A DNA stretch of 64,000 nt from Bradyrhizobiaceae bacterium (GCA_003963435.1 RXJC01000071.1:1-64000); one strand, 5' to 3'; counted from the first letter of the stretch, positions 25,465-34,540 are shown. Notes: generated by a model from the sequence alone, not told the origin. Numbers and translations: made by a program.

Positions 25465-27720
25465 TCACCCGGCGCAGCAGGACAGCCTGGCGACGTCCTT
25501 GCCGAACGACAATGCCGCGAGCTTCAGGCCCTCGACGGTGGTGAGATACGGAAAGATCGTCTCCGCGAGGTCGTCGACAGTGAGACCCTGCCGGATCGCG
25601 AGCGTCGCGGTCTGGACGCTGTCGGCACCTTCTGGGGCCAGGACATGCGCGCCGAGCAGCCGGCCGCTGCCGGCGTCAGCGACGAGCTTGATGAGCCCGC
25701 GGGTGTCACGCGCAGCGAGTGCGCGCGGCACCTGGTCGAGACCGATCGTCGAGACGTGAACCGCATGTCCGGCGGCGCGCGCCGCGGCCTCGGTCAGGCC
25801 GACGCTCGCCACTTGCGGATCGGTGAATACAATGGCGGGCATAGCTCTGTTGTCGTAACGCAGGCTGTCGCCGTTAAGGGCATTCTTGGCCGCGAGCTTG
25901 GCGCCATAGGCCGCCATGTAGACAAACTGGTCGCGGCCGATGACGTCGCCGGCGGCGTAGATGCCGCTAGCAGTGGTCCGCATGCGATCATCGACGACGA
26001 TGCCGCCCTTCGACGAGACAGCAATCCCGTGCTCGGAAAGCCCAAGACCTTCGATGTTGGGCGTGCGTCCCGTAGCGATCAGCACCTGATCGGCGTCGAT
26101 TGTGATGGTCTGGCCGTCGCATTCAATGTCGAGAGCAATCCCGTGTTCGGTCTTGCGGATTCCGCGGTAGGCGATACCAGGAATGACGGTGATCCCTTCC
26201 TCCTCGAAATATCCTGTCAGCGCCGCGCCGATCTCGGGCTCGGCCTCGGGAAGCAGACGGGACCGACATACGAGCGTCACAGGCACGCCGGCGCGGGCGA
26301 ACATCTGGGCGAGCTCCGCCCCGACATAGCCGCCGCCGATGACAAGCAATGATTGTGGGAGCTGCTCGAGATCGAGCGCCGTCGTGCTGGTCAAATACGG
26401 TACAGTCTCGATACCCGGAATGGCGGGCACTGCTGGCCGCGCACCGGTGGCGATGATGATCTTGCCGGCCGGAATCTGTCCGTCGTCCACTTCGACACTG
26501 CCATTTGCGAGGCGCGCTGCGCCCGCGCGATAGGCGATGCCGTTATAGGCCGACAGCAGGTCGACGTACTTGGCCTGACGCAGCTCGGCAACAAGGGTGT
26601 CCTTCTGCCGGACAGTTCCGCGCCAGTTGGTCAGTTCGGCCTCTGCCGTGATGCCGGCAAAACGGGCTGCCACGCGCGCATTGTGAAGCGTCTCGGCGGC
26701 GCGGATCAGGGTCTTCGACGGCACGCAGCCGATGTTGACGCAGGTGCCGCCGATCGTGCCGCTACCGATGAGCGCCACCTGCGCGCCCTGTTCGGCGGCC
26801 GTAATCGAGGCCGAGAAGCCTGCCGAGCCGGCGCCGATCACGACGAGATCGTAGGCGTCAGCATTGCGACGGTTCGCGCGGTTCGCTATTGCAGTGCTCT
26901 TGGATACGGGATCGATCGATGATCGTGGCGCCGCGTCGAGGCCCGAGAGGCTCGGCCCGAACAGAGCCCGACCGGCTTCCAACCCTTCCTCGATCGACAG
27001 TCGAAATCCCGCCCCGTTTGCTGAACACTCGCGGCGCCAGGCAGCGAGATGGTCGTCCGAACAGAAGAAGGCTGTCATCGCGCACAGTGAGGTCGCCGCG
27101 CACGCGCCGTCATAACGGACGCTTTGCCACATGACGGCTGTCGCCGGCTCGAGGTCGGCCAGCGCTCGTCCTTGGTGCCGGGTCGCAATCCGGATTGGCG
27201 CGCCGCAATGGCGGCAATGCGAGGCAATCGCGATGTCGCGATCGGTCATGGCCCCGATGCCAAGCGCGTCGACCGCGCACATGGCGTTGAGAATACGTCC
27301 GTCCAACGTGACCTGGTGGCCTGTATCGCGGTCGGTGAAGGGATAGGTGCCGACGATCCGCCCGCGGTCAAGAACGACCAGATCGCGGCGGCGGAGCTCT
27401 TCGAGCAGAGGCCGGATGTCCATCTCCCTCAACCCCGCGCGCTGCCCAAGCACGGCCAGGTGAGGTGCTCGTCCGTCTTCGGCGTAGAGCTGGAGCGCTG
27501 CGACACGAACACGGTCCGTCGCGGGATCGTAACCGCTCCACCGATTCAGGACATGATCGGAGCCGACCATAGCGAGCAGAGCCTCTATGACCACAGGCGA
27601 CGTGACCGCCGACCAGTCCGGAAACGTCACGCCGGGCCGCACGGTGTGGCGCGGCAGTGTCGCAGATGTGGATGTTGCAGCCGTGTTCCGGGGTGAAGAA
27701 GATGAGCAGCATTCGTTCAT
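25465..27720 (-). CDS. merA: Fused organomercurial lyase (MerB) - mercuric reductase (MerA)
   Basis: The 751-residue protein joins two mercury-detoxification enzymes. Residues ~25-265 match MerB, which cleaves the C-Hg bond: catalytic pair Cys148 and Asp151 (MCAVD) and the third Cys at 213 (LCAMTAFFC). Residues ~288-751 match MerA, the flavoenzyme reducing Hg(II) to Hg(0): FAD motif VIGAGSAG, redox pair Cys327/Cys332 (GTCVNIGC), NAD(P) motif VIGGGYVGAE, and the C-terminal vicinal pair SCC. The usual N-terminal MerP-like domain of MerA is absent and MerB takes its place. The start at 27720 overlaps the merF stop (ATGA). Intact and likely functional. Confidence 0.92.
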   Translation of the reverse strand: MNECCSSSSPRNTAATSTSATLPRHTVRPGVTFPDWSAVTSPVVIEALLAMVGSDHVLNRWSGYDPATDRVRVAALQLYAEDGRAPHLAVLGQRAGLREMDIRPLLEELRRRDLVVLDRGRIVGTYPFTDRDTGHQVTLDGRILNAMCAVDALGIGAMTDRDIAIASHCRHCGAPIRIATRHQGRALADLEPATAVMWQSVRYDGACAATSLCAMTAFFCSDDHLAAWRRECSANGAGFRLSIEEGLEAGRALFGPSLSGLDAAPRSSIDPVSKSTAIANRANRRNADAYDLVVIGAGSAGFSASITAAEQGAQVALIGSGTIGGTCVNIGCVPSKTLIRAAETLHNARVAARFAGITAEAELTNWRGTVRQKDTLVAELRQAKYVDLLSAYNGIAYRAGAARLANGSVEVDDGQIPAGKIIIATGARPAVPAIPGIETVPYLTSTTALDLEQLPQSLLVIGGGYVGAELAQMFARAGVPVTLVCRSRLLPEAEPEIGAALTGYFEEEGITVIPGIAYRGIRKTEHGIALDIECDGQTITIDADQVLIATGRTPNIEGLGLSEHGIAVSSKGGIVVDDRMRTTASGIYAAGDVIGRDQFVYMAAYGAKLAAKNALNGDSLRYDNRAMPAIVFTDPQVASVGLTEAAARAAGHAVHVSTIGLDQVPRALAARDTRGLIKLVADAGSGRLLGAHVLAPEGADSVQTATLAIRQGLTVDDLAETIFPYLTTVEGLKLAALSFGKDVARLSCCAG

Positions 27721-27950
27721 GGCTTCACGCCTTCCTTGGGGTCCACTGTTTTTGTCGGACGATGATGGATGGCCCACGCGACAAGAATGAAGCCCGCGGC
27801 TGTCAGTGGCAGCAACACCAAACCTGCACCCGCCAGCCGCGCGCCAAGACCGGCCAAGGGCAGACCGACGGAGAGGAGCGGCATCGCGCAGCAGATCACA
27901 GCGAGGACGCCGCCAACCGCGCTTGCACGGATCAGGGCGCGGTCGCTCAT
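27717..27950 (-). CDS. merF: MerF-like mercury transporter
   Basis: The 77-residue protein has two membrane helices and the vicinal cysteine pair in helix 1 (GVLAVICCAMPLLSV), as in MerF inner-membrane mercury importers. The second Cys pair expected near the C-terminus is absent (the tail is HHRPTKTVDPKEG). The start at 27950 lies one base after the merP stop. It feeds Hg(II) to the reductase encoded next. Confidence 0.8.
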   Translation of the reverse strand: MSDRALIRASAVGGVLAVICCAMPLLSVGLPLAGLGARLAGAGLVLLPLTAAGFILVAWAIHHRPTKTVDPKEGVKP

Positions 27951-27951
27951 C

Positions 27952-28245
27952 TCAACTGCCTTGCCGCACCGGATGGGCCGGATAGCCGGCATTCATGCTG
28001 GCGGCCGCGATGGCGTCTGGGTTCGTCTTCGCGTCATCGAAAGCCACGGTCGCGGTCTTCGCCTGGAACGACACAGCCACCTTTGCGACGCCGGGAACCG
28101 CCGCCATCGAGCTCTTCACGATGAACGGACACGAAGCGCAGGTCATATGGTCGACCGCGAAGGTGATGGTGCGTTCACCTGCCCAGGCAGTCGGGGCGAC
28201 CATCACCGAGCCGATCAGGGCGAGCGCGCTCAAATACTTGTTCAT
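27952..28245 (-). CDS. merP: Periplasmic mercury-binding protein MerP
   Basis: The 97-residue protein has a signal peptide ending in AWAG and a single heavy-metal-associated domain with the MTCASC motif (Cys36/Cys39). MerP captures periplasmic Hg(II) and passes it to MerT or MerF. It lies between merT and merF in the usual order. Confidence 0.95.
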   Translation of the reverse strand: MNKYLSALALIGSVMVAPTAWAGERTITFAVDHMTCASCPFIVKSSMAAVPGVAKVAVSFQAKTATVAFDDAKTNPDAIAAASMNAGYPAHPVRQGS

Positions 28246-28266
28246 AGGTGGGGTCTCCTCTTGGCG

Positions 28267-28695
28267 TCAGGCGCGAAGCAACAGCGGGGCGACGTAGTCG
28301 AAGGCGAAGGCGGCCACCACAAGCACTGTCGCGATCCAGAGCGCGAGTTGGACGAGGCGGCTGGGAATGCGGCGTGCACAGCCGGCACCCTCATCGGCGC
28401 AGGCTTGCCTTGGCTTCCAGTAGACGAGGTAAAAGCCGTAGCCGAGGACGCCGGCTGTTCCCGCCACGAAGAGCCGCTTGTAAGGCGCGAGCGCCGTCAG
28501 ATTGCCAATCCAGGCGCCGCCGATGCCAAGGCTGAACAGGATGAGCGGGATGATGCAGCAGCTCGAGGCGGCGAGTGCGCCGAGAATGCCGCCGACAGCG
28601 ACCAGGCGCTGTCGACCGCCCTCGTTCCGCTCGGCCCTCGCGAGCACCCTCGTGGCGGGCGCCGTATCTGCTGGTCCGGATTGCGATGCAGCCAT
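28267..28695 (-). CDS. merT: Mercuric transport protein MerT
   Basis: The 142-residue membrane protein has three helices, the vicinal Cys pair in the first (ALAASSCCIIPLILF) and the cytoplasmic-loop pair spread as CADEGAGC, as in MerT. It imports Hg(II) for reduction. The N-terminus is about 30 residues longer than typical MerT. It is the first gene of the mer operon, just downstream of the mer operator. Confidence 0.93.
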   Translation of the reverse strand: MAASQSGPADTAPATRVLARAERNEGGRQRLVAVGGILGALAASSCCIIPLILFSLGIGGAWIGNLTALAPYKRLFVAGTAGVLGYGFYLVYWKPRQACADEGAGCARRIPSRLVQLALWIATVLVVAAFAFDYVAPLLLRA

Positions 28696-28734
28696 GTACG
28701 ACCTCGCCTTCTTGCCGAAATCTCAACTGCGGCG

Positions 28735-28766
28735 TAGCGTGCAGTCTGTAGCGACTACAGGGTCAA
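28735..28766 (-). promoter_or_regulatory. mer operator/promoter between merT and merR
   Basis: On the minus strand TTGACC (28766-28761) and ACGCTA (28740-28735) are 20 bases apart. The spacer holds the perfect inverted repeat CTGTAG-CGA-CTACAG (28746-28760), the binding site of MerR. It serves merTPF-merBA and overlaps the divergent merR promoter region. Confidence 0.82.
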
Positions 28767-28779
28767 GAGGGTTTTGTTG

Positions 28780-29202
28780 ATGCGCGATCACGCGGTGGTG
28801 AAGGCTATGCAGCGGGCCGAGCTTGCCCAGCGCACGGGCTGCAATCTGGAGACGGTGCGCTATTACGAGAAGGTCGGTGTCCTGCCCGCGCCGCCGCGCA
28901 CGGCGGGCGGCTACCGCAGCTATGACACCATGCATGAACGGCGGCTTCGCTTCGCGCTCAGGGCGCGCGAGCTTGGCTTCTCGCTCGATGAAATCCGCGA
29001 ACTGCTGCGCCTTGTCGACGAGCGCGACCAGCCCTGCGCCGAGGCTCGCGCTGTCGCCGTCGCGCATCTCGACGACGTGCGAACGAAGATCGCCGATCTC
29101 AAGCGGATGGAACGGGTGCTCAAGGACGTGGTCGCGCGATGTGCTGACGGTACCCTGCCGGAATGCCCGCTGATCGAGACGCTGTTTGCCGGACGCAATT
29201 AG
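28780..29202 (+). CDS. merR: Mercury-responsive regulator MerR
   Basis: The 140-residue regulator has an N-terminal helix-turn-helix (LAQRTGCNLETVRYYEKVGVL, GGYRSYDTMHERRLRFALRARELGFSLDEIRELL), a dimerisation helix, and the three cysteines that bind Hg(II) across the dimer (QPCAEA, ARCADG, PECPLIE). The ATG at 28780 is preferred; two in-frame TTG codons precede it. It is divergent from merT over a shared operator. Confidence 0.95.
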   Translation: MRDHAVVKAMQRAELAQRTGCNLETVRYYEKVGVLPAPPRTAGGYRSYDTMHERRLRFALRARELGFSLDEIRELLRLVDERDQPCAEARAVAVAHLDDVRTKIADLKRMERVLKDVVARCADGTLPECPLIETLFAGRN

Positions 29203-29439
29203 CCGGAGCCAGTTTGGAACGGGCGGCTGATTTTTCTACAACTGCCAAAACCAAAATCCAGATCCGAAATTGGCCTCGCAGATCTCTACTGCGGCCGCGG
29301 TCGCTCGCTGCCACCGTTATCGTTCGGCCGTCACAAGGTCGTGAAGACGCACTACGAAGACGGTCAGACGAGACGCCGTGCACCAGCCGACGCCGCATAG
29401 GCTCTGGCAACGGCAATGCCCAGCGGTTATCCTACCGCC

Positions 29440-29805
29440 ATGCGTTGGTGGAACATCAGGCGGATGGTTGCGTCGCTGATGGCCCTGGTCATGGCCATCG
29501 GCCTCGCAACGCATGGGGTTGGCGGCCCGATGATCGTCAAGCCGACTATGACTATGGCCAGCGACATGCCCTTGTCGGGCGGCGAACCTATGCAGGGCAA
29601 GTGTAACGGGTGCGCGGGTGACGAGAAGGGCGTTGTGCCCGCGGCGTGCTCCGCCTTCTGCAACGCCGTGGCCACATTACCTGCAGTCAACGTCGACCTG
29701 TTCGCAGTTCTCGCTGAAACATTGATGCCGACGGTGGGACCAGAAGTGATTGGCTGGACTCATCCTCCGGATCCGTATCCTCCAAGAACGACCATCCTGA
29801 GTTAA
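29440..29805 (+). CDS. Small exported Cys-containing protein (DUF2946-like)
   Basis: The ~121-residue product has an N-terminal membrane or signal helix (MVASLMALVMAIGLATHG), then Met-rich sequence, a cysteine cluster (GKCNGCAGDEKG, AACSAFCNAV) and the ending DPYPPRTTIL. Such small proteins occur next to copper genes and have no firm function; DUF2946 is the nearest description I can offer. It precedes the multicopper oxidase on the same strand. The start is uncertain (29416 or 29440). Confidence 0.55.
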   Translation: MRWWNIRRMVASLMALVMAIGLATHGVGGPMIVKPTMTMASDMPLSGGEPMQGKCNGCAGDEKGVVPAACSAFCNAVATLPAVNVDLFAVLAETLMPTVGPEVIGWTHPPDPYPPRTTILS

Positions 29806-29934
29806 GCGCATCGCTTTTCCGGCGATAGCGCTTTGGTGCGCGCGTGTGACTGCAATGTCGCGCCGCGCGAGCGCTTTTTGGGGCTATGGCTTGAAACCAA
29901 GCGCATGGGCCCCTCCGACTTAGGATGCTAATTG

Positions 29935-31362
29935 ATGTCTGCTATTGTCGGTGCCGCGACTTGCCGCCGCTCATTCCTCGTCGGCGCGGCCGGCCTTCTC
30001 GTGGCCGGGACGTTCCCGAGGGCGTCGGCGGAAAGTTCGAAACCGCCCGGGCAATTCGCGCTGACTGCTGCCAAAGGCCGAGCTTCGCTCGTCGGCAAGG
30101 CCCATCCTGCAACAGGCGTCTGGTGCTATGGCGGCACTATCCCTGGCCCGATCATCCGCGCGCGGCAGGGTGAGCCCATCCGCATTGTCGTCGACAACAA
30201 CTTAAGCGAGGAGACCACGGTTCACTGGCACGGGATCAGGCTTCCCATTGGCATGGACGGAGTCCCGGGCATTTCTCAGCCGCCGATCGCGCCAGGTCAA
30301 CGCTTCACCTACGAATTCACGCCGCCTGATGCCGGAACGTTCTGGTATCACCCGCATGCGGACAGCTTGCAGCAGCTCGGGCGCGGCATGGCTGGTGCGT
30401 TAATCGTGGACGAGCCAGGGCCGATAGCCGTCGACCGTGATGTCCTCTGGATGCTGACGGACTGGCGGCTCACCGCGGACGCGCAGATCGCTTCGGGCTT
30501 TGGCAACAGCATGGACGCGGCGATGTCGGGCCGCGTCGGCAATACCGTGACGGTGAACGGAGCCGTCTCTAAAGAGGAGAGAGTGCGGGCCGGCGAGCGC
30601 GTCCGTTTGCGCCTCGTCAACAGCTCCCTTGCGCGCATCATGGCACTGCGCTTCGAGCAGCACCGGCCGCTGATCATTGCGATCGACGGCCAGCCCTGCG
30701 ATCCGCACGAGCCGGACGGTGGTCGGCTGCTCCTTGGCCCTGCAATGCGCATCGATCTTCTGCTCGACATGCAGGGCAAGCCCGGACGACGCTACAGGGT
30801 CATCGATGACTTCTATGACGGCCTCGCGTACTGGGTGACCAAGCTCGCCTACGAAGACAAGCCACCGCTGCGCGCGCATTCCCTCGATCCTCCGCCTGCG
30901 CTGCCGCGCAATCCGGTGCCCGAGCCGGACGTAACCACGGCGCAGCGGCAAGAGCTGCGCCTCCAGGGCGGCATGATGGGCGGCGGCGGGATGGCGGGCA
31001 TGGGCGGCATGTCCGACATGTCGCACGCGGCTTGGGCGATCAACGGCACCTCGATGACCGGCGATGGGCACGCAGGAATGGCACCGCTGCTGACGCTGCA
31101 ACTCGGGCGCAGCTACCTCTTCACGCTCCGCAACGACACGGCGTGGTGGCATCCGATGCACCTGCATGGTCACAGCTTTCGCGTGCTCAGCCGCAACGGC
31201 CGGCCGGTACCGCGTCAGCAATGGGCGGACACTGTGCTCGTTCCACCGAGAGAGACCGTCGATATCGCTTTTGTTGCAGACAATCCCGGTGATTGGATGC
31301 TGCACTGTCACGTTACCGATCATCAGGTGTCTGGAATGATGGCGATCCTTCGCATCGTTTGA
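29935..31362 (+). CDS. Multicopper oxidase (CueO/CopA type)
   Basis: The 475-residue enzyme has a twin-arginine signal (CRRSFLVGAAG) for export of the folded protein, and all four copper-binding blocks: HWHG, WYHPH, HPMHLHGH and HCHVTDHQVSGMM. A Met-rich loop (GGMMGGGGMAGMGGMSDM, about residues 342-360) resembles the substrate loop of cuprous oxidases. It probably oxidises Cu(I) in the periplasm. AGGA lies upstream of the ATG at 29935. Downstream genes run in the same direction as a copper-handling cluster. Confidence 0.92.
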   Translation: MSAIVGAATCRRSFLVGAAGLLVAGTFPRASAESSKPPGQFALTAAKGRASLVGKAHPATGVWCYGGTIPGPIIRARQGEPIRIVVDNNLSEETTVHWHGIRLPIGMDGVPGISQPPIAPGQRFTYEFTPPDAGTFWYHPHADSLQQLGRGMAGALIVDEPGPIAVDRDVLWMLTDWRLTADAQIASGFGNSMDAAMSGRVGNTVTVNGAVSKEERVRAGERVRLRLVNSSLARIMALRFEQHRPLIIAIDGQPCDPHEPDGGRLLLGPAMRIDLLLDMQGKPGRRYRVIDDFYDGLAYWVTKLAYEDKPPLRAHSLDPPPALPRNPVPEPDVTTAQRQELRLQGGMMGGGGMAGMGGMSDMSHAAWAINGTSMTGDGHAGMAPLLTLQLGRSYLFTLRNDTAWWHPMHLHGHSFRVLSRNGRPVPRQQWADTVLVPPRETVDIAFVADNPGDWMLHCHVTDHQVSGMMAILRIV

Positions 31363-31388
31363 ACCCAATATTGGAAAGGAGAGCTTTG

Positions 31389-31835
31389 ATGAAACGGCGT
31401 ACTTTCTGCATCGGTTGTTTGCTAGCTGCAATCAGCCCGGCGTTATCTGCCGTCGCGGCCGAACCAATCCGCGCCACCCTTTACAAGAACCCGCAGTGCA
31501 CGTGCTGCGAGGGTTACGCGACCTATTTGCGCAGCAACGGTTTCGAGGTCGATGTCAGGCCGACCAACGATCTCAATCAGATCAGTCAAAAGGCAGGCGT
31601 GCCCGAGAAATATCAGGGCTGCCATACGATGTTCGTCGGTGGCTACGTCGTCGACGGGCATGTGCCGGTGGAAACCGTCCGAAAGCTGCTCTCGGAGCGA
31701 CCGAAGATTGCCGGGATCACGCTTCCGGGCATGCCGATCGGTTCGCCAGGCATGTACGGCAAGAAGACGCAGCCTTTCGTCATCTATGCAGTGACGAAAG
31801 ATGGCAAAGCGCCGACGGTTTACGCCGAGGTGTGA
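31389..31835 (+). CDS. DUF411 periplasmic metal-binding protein
   Basis: The 148-residue protein has a signal peptide (ending near VAAEP) and the DUF411 core: YKNPQCTCCEGYATYLRSNGF, VPEKYQGCHTMFVGGYVVDGHVP and GITLPGMPIGSPGM. The C-x-CC and YxGCHT motifs suggest copper binding. Members are usually encoded near copper oxidases, as here, 26 bases after the multicopper oxidase. Ribosome site AAAGGAGAG fits the ATG at 31389. Confidence 0.9.
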   Translation: MKRRTFCIGCLLAAISPALSAVAAEPIRATLYKNPQCTCCEGYATYLRSNGFEVDVRPTNDLNQISQKAGVPEKYQGCHTMFVGGYVVDGHVPVETVRKLLSERPKIAGITLPGMPIGSPGMYGKKTQPFVIYAVTKDGKAPTVYAEV

Positions 31836-31906
31836 CCGACCTTCGAAATCGCGACCTACTGACGGGATCAGTTGTCCAGAAACAGACCCAGGAGGTTTAG
31901 GCGATT

Positions 31907-32578
31907 ATGAAAAGTGACGTAGGATCGACTTCTGGACGGACCGCTGTATACGCAGCAGCGCTGCTCGTCGCGTTGATGAGTGTGCAGCTCGGCGCCGCCC
32001 AAAGCCTTCCGAACAATTTCGTCGTTCACAATTCGCCGCGGCCACTCGCGAACCTTCAATTCGAAGATGACAGCGGGCAGGGTCGAAGCCTGACCGATTT
32101 CAAAGGCAAGGTCGTCGTACTGAACATCTGGGCGACCTGGTGCGTGCCATGCCGCCAGGAAATGCCGACCCTCGACCGGCTGCAGGCTGCGCTGAGTGGT
32201 CCAAACTTTCAAGTCGTTCCGGTCTCGATCGACCGCGGAGGCGTCGACACAATCCGCAAATTTTACGCCGAGATCGCCGTCCAACAGCTCGGGATATATG
32301 TGGACAAATCCGGCCAGGTCTTGCGCGGACTTGGCGCAATCGGCTTGCCGACAACGCTCATCATTGATCGCAGCGGACAGGAAGTTGCCCGCATCGTCGG
32401 GCCGGCCGAATGGGATTCGCGTGAGATCGTGCAATTCCTCCGGCCCATCGTCGACCAACCGGCAGGCAATAGAGCGAATGCGAAAACGGACCACGCCCGC
32501 GTTGTGGAGGCAGAACGTGACGCACCCGGCGCCCTGCAACGAGGGTTCGCGTGGCTGAAGGCACTTTTCCGCAGGTGA
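31907..32578 (+). CDS. TlpA-like periplasmic thioredoxin
   Basis: The 223-residue protein has an N-terminal signal or anchor helix and a TlpA/ResA-type thioredoxin fold with the active site WCVPC (Cys79/Cys82) and cis-Pro loop GLPTTLII. It likely reduces disulfides or copper sites in periplasmic cuproproteins such as the Sco1 and PCuAC encoded downstream. The C-terminal ~35 residues are an extra charged tail. Confidence 0.9.
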   Translation: MKSDVGSTSGRTAVYAAALLVALMSVQLGAAQSLPNNFVVHNSPRPLANLQFEDDSGQGRSLTDFKGKVVVLNIWATWCVPCRQEMPTLDRLQAALSGPNFQVVPVSIDRGGVDTIRKFYAEIAVQQLGIYVDKSGQVLRGLGAIGLPTTLIIDRSGQEVARIVGPAEWDSREIVQFLRPIVDQPAGNRANAKTDHARVVEAERDAPGALQRGFAWLKALFRR

Positions 32579-32590
32579 ACGGAGCGAGCT

Positions 32591-33019
32591 ATGGTAGCAA
32601 CAGAAACAACCAGAACAGCAAAGGTCTCCCAACAATGGAGGAGGTCCGACGTTGTCGGACGGCTGCTCGGAAGTCGCCAAGTCCTCGCGATCGCCTCAAT
32701 TCCGATCGCTGTCGGCGTGGTCGTTATCGCGGCGGCAAACTGGAGTTGGCTGCTAGCCAGCGGAATTGCCTCCATTCTCTTCAGTGTACTGCCATGTGTC
32801 GTGATGTGTGGCCTTGGGCTTTGCATATACAAATCTGGCAGCGGCGGGATCGGCGTTGAGCCAATCGGGTCGACAGCAACTGGCGAATCGACGGATTTAA
32901 CCCGTGTGCCTTCCGGCTCCTCTGCGACGGGCGATCTGAGCTGTTGCTCCTCAGCGCATCACCTCGGTTCCGCGACGGTTCCGACAAGATGCGTCCCTTC
33001 AACCACAGGAGAAGAATGA
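32591..33019 (+). CDS. Small membrane protein, Cys-containing tail
   Basis: The 142-residue product has two adjacent membrane segments (VLAIASIPIAVGVVVIAA and WLLASGIASILFSVLPCVVMCGLGLCIY) with three Cys in the second, and a Ser/Thr-rich tail containing CC. It resembles the small DUF2933-like membrane proteins found in copper clusters, but I am not certain. It starts 12 bases after the thioredoxin gene with GGAGCGAG upstream and overlaps the next start. Confidence 0.6.
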   Translation: MVATETTRTAKVSQQWRRSDVVGRLLGSRQVLAIASIPIAVGVVVIAAANWSWLLASGIASILFSVLPCVVMCGLGLCIYKSGSGGIGVEPIGSTATGESTDLTRVPSGSSATGDLSCCSSAHHLGSATVPTRCVPSTTGEE

Positions 33020-33285
33020 TGCGTAAGTCCGCCCGCGCGGCGCTGGGCGCCGCCTTCTTTACCGCCCTTACGTTCTCCGCTGCGGTTTATGCCAACTCCG
33101 AATCCCCATCCGGCTCGATGATAGGCGTGGGCATGATGGGCCGCCCAATGGGAAGCGGTGGCATGATGTCACGCATGAGCCGCATGATGGACGGTTGCAA
33201 CGCCATGATGCAAGGCGGCGCACGCAACGGCCGTCCAAACGAGCAGTGGCGCGACGTACGATCACCCCCCGATCGGGAAAGATGA
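33016..33285 (+). CDS. Small Met-rich exported protein
   Basis: The 89-residue product has a signal peptide ending in VYAN followed by a Met-rich stretch (MIGVGMMGRPMGSGGMMSRMSRMM) of the kind that binds Cu(I). No catalytic domain is present. It overlaps the upstream gene by 4 bases and is preceded by AGGAGAAG. It is similar in style to the Met-rich protein at 35469. Confidence 0.6.
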   Translation: MMRKSARAALGAAFFTALTFSAAVYANSESPSGSMIGVGMMGRPMGSGGMMSRMSRMMDGCNAMMQGGARNGRPNEQWRDVRSPPDRER

Positions 33286-33322
33286 TGGATCGGGCCGACT
33301 ACTAATCAGCGGGTGCGGTCCA

Positions 33323-33967
33323 ATGAACGATAAATTGTATTGGGCAATTGCCGGCTTATCGGCGCTGATCCTCGCAGCATTCTGCGTTGCAGCTGGGTTA
33401 TCGTTCCTGTTTTATCCAGAACCGATCGCCATCGAACCGCAAGGAATCACCAGGTTGGGGACGCCCGCCATCGGCGGCCCCTTTACGCTCGTTGCAACCG
33501 ACGGCCAGACGGTCACCGATCGGACCTACCGGGGCAAATGGCTTCTGATCTACTTCGGTTACACCTCCTGTCCTGACGCTTGCCCGACCGCGCTCAACAG
33601 CATGAGCGTCGCGCTGGAACAACTCGGCTCGCGTGCCGACGAGCTTCAGCCCCTCTTCGTCACGATCGACCCTCAGCGCGATTCGCGTGACGTAGTGGCC
33701 AACTACCTGACGTCATTCGACTCGCGAATCGTCGGCCTGACCGGGAGTGGGGATCAGATCGCCAGTATGATCAAGACGTACCGCTTGTACGTCTCGCGCG
33801 AGAAGCCGGATTCTGACGGAAAGGACTATTCCGTTTCGCATAGTTCTTTCCTCTACCTGATGGACCCGCAAGGAGCTTTCGTGAGCGCGATCCATAGCGA
33901 AGCAACGGGCGACGAGATCGCCACCCGGTTGCGCAAGGAAATGGCAATGGCTCGCGCCGACAGATGA
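33323..33967 (+). CDS. Sco1/SenC/PrrC copper chaperone
   Basis: The 214-residue protein has an N-terminal membrane anchor and a thioredoxin fold with the copper site CPDAC (Cys83 and Cys87) and a conserved His173 (SVSHSS). Sco proteins load copper into the CuA site of cytochrome oxidase or act in thiol redox. It is followed after 12 bases by a PCuAC gene, the usual partner. Confidence 0.92.
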   Translation: MNDKLYWAIAGLSALILAAFCVAAGLSFLFYPEPIAIEPQGITRLGTPAIGGPFTLVATDGQTVTDRTYRGKWLLIYFGYTSCPDACPTALNSMSVALEQLGSRADELQPLFVTIDPQRDSRDVVANYLTSFDSRIVGLTGSGDQIASMIKTYRLYVSREKPDSDGKDYSVSHSSFLYLMDPQGAFVSAIHSEATGDEIATRLRKEMAMARADR

Positions 33968-33979
33968 GAGAGGCCTGAG

Positions 33980-34483
33980 ATGAGATATTCGGCGAACGCA
34001 ATCGTTGCGGTTTTTCTTGTGCTTGCACTCGGCGTCGAGGTGCATGCACAGACGTCGGCGGCCGGTGGAGTTGTGATCGAGCAGCCCTGGGCGCGCGCGA
34101 CCCCCGGAGGGGCCAAGACGGGGGCAGCGTACATGACTGTGAAGAATAGTGGGGTGTCTCCCGATCGTCTCGTAAGTGCAACGACTTCAGTCGCCGACAA
34201 GGTCCAGTTTCACGAAGAGAGAGGGGAAAACGGCGTTTCGCGCATGCAGGAAGTGGCCAGCGTGAACGCGGAACCTGGAGCGCAGATCGTGTTCAAACCG
34301 GGCGGTATGCACATGATGATGGTGGGGCTCAAGCAGCCGCTGAAGGAAGGACAAACCTTTCAGATGACGTTGCAGTTCGAGAAGGCGGGGAGCATCGCAG
34401 TAGCAGTTCCGGTTGGAAAGGTCGGTGCAATGGAGCATGGAAACATGGGCTCAAAAGAGCACGATCACACGATGAAGAAATAG
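33980..34483 (+). CDS. PCuAC periplasmic copper chaperone
   Basis: The 167-residue protein has a signal peptide (VHAQ) and the DUF461/PCuAC core: PWARATPGGAKTGAAYMTVKN, then FHEER...RM and the GGMHMMMVGL block, giving the His and Met copper ligands of the H-x-M pattern. A His/Met-rich tail (MEHGNMGSKEHDHTM) adds possible copper sites. It works with Sco1 to deliver Cu(I) to oxidases or to buffer copper. Confidence 0.92.
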   Translation: MRYSANAIVAVFLVLALGVEVHAQTSAAGGVVIEQPWARATPGGAKTGAAYMTVKNSGVSPDRLVSATTSVADKVQFHEERGENGVSRMQEVASVNAEPGAQIVFKPGGMHMMMVGLKQPLKEGQTFQMTLQFEKAGSIAVAVPVGKVGAMEHGNMGSKEHDHTMKK

Positions 34484-34540
34484 GTTCACGATCTTCGAAG
34501 AGATGCCTGATCGGCAGCAGAAGGATAGATGGAGGGTAAT

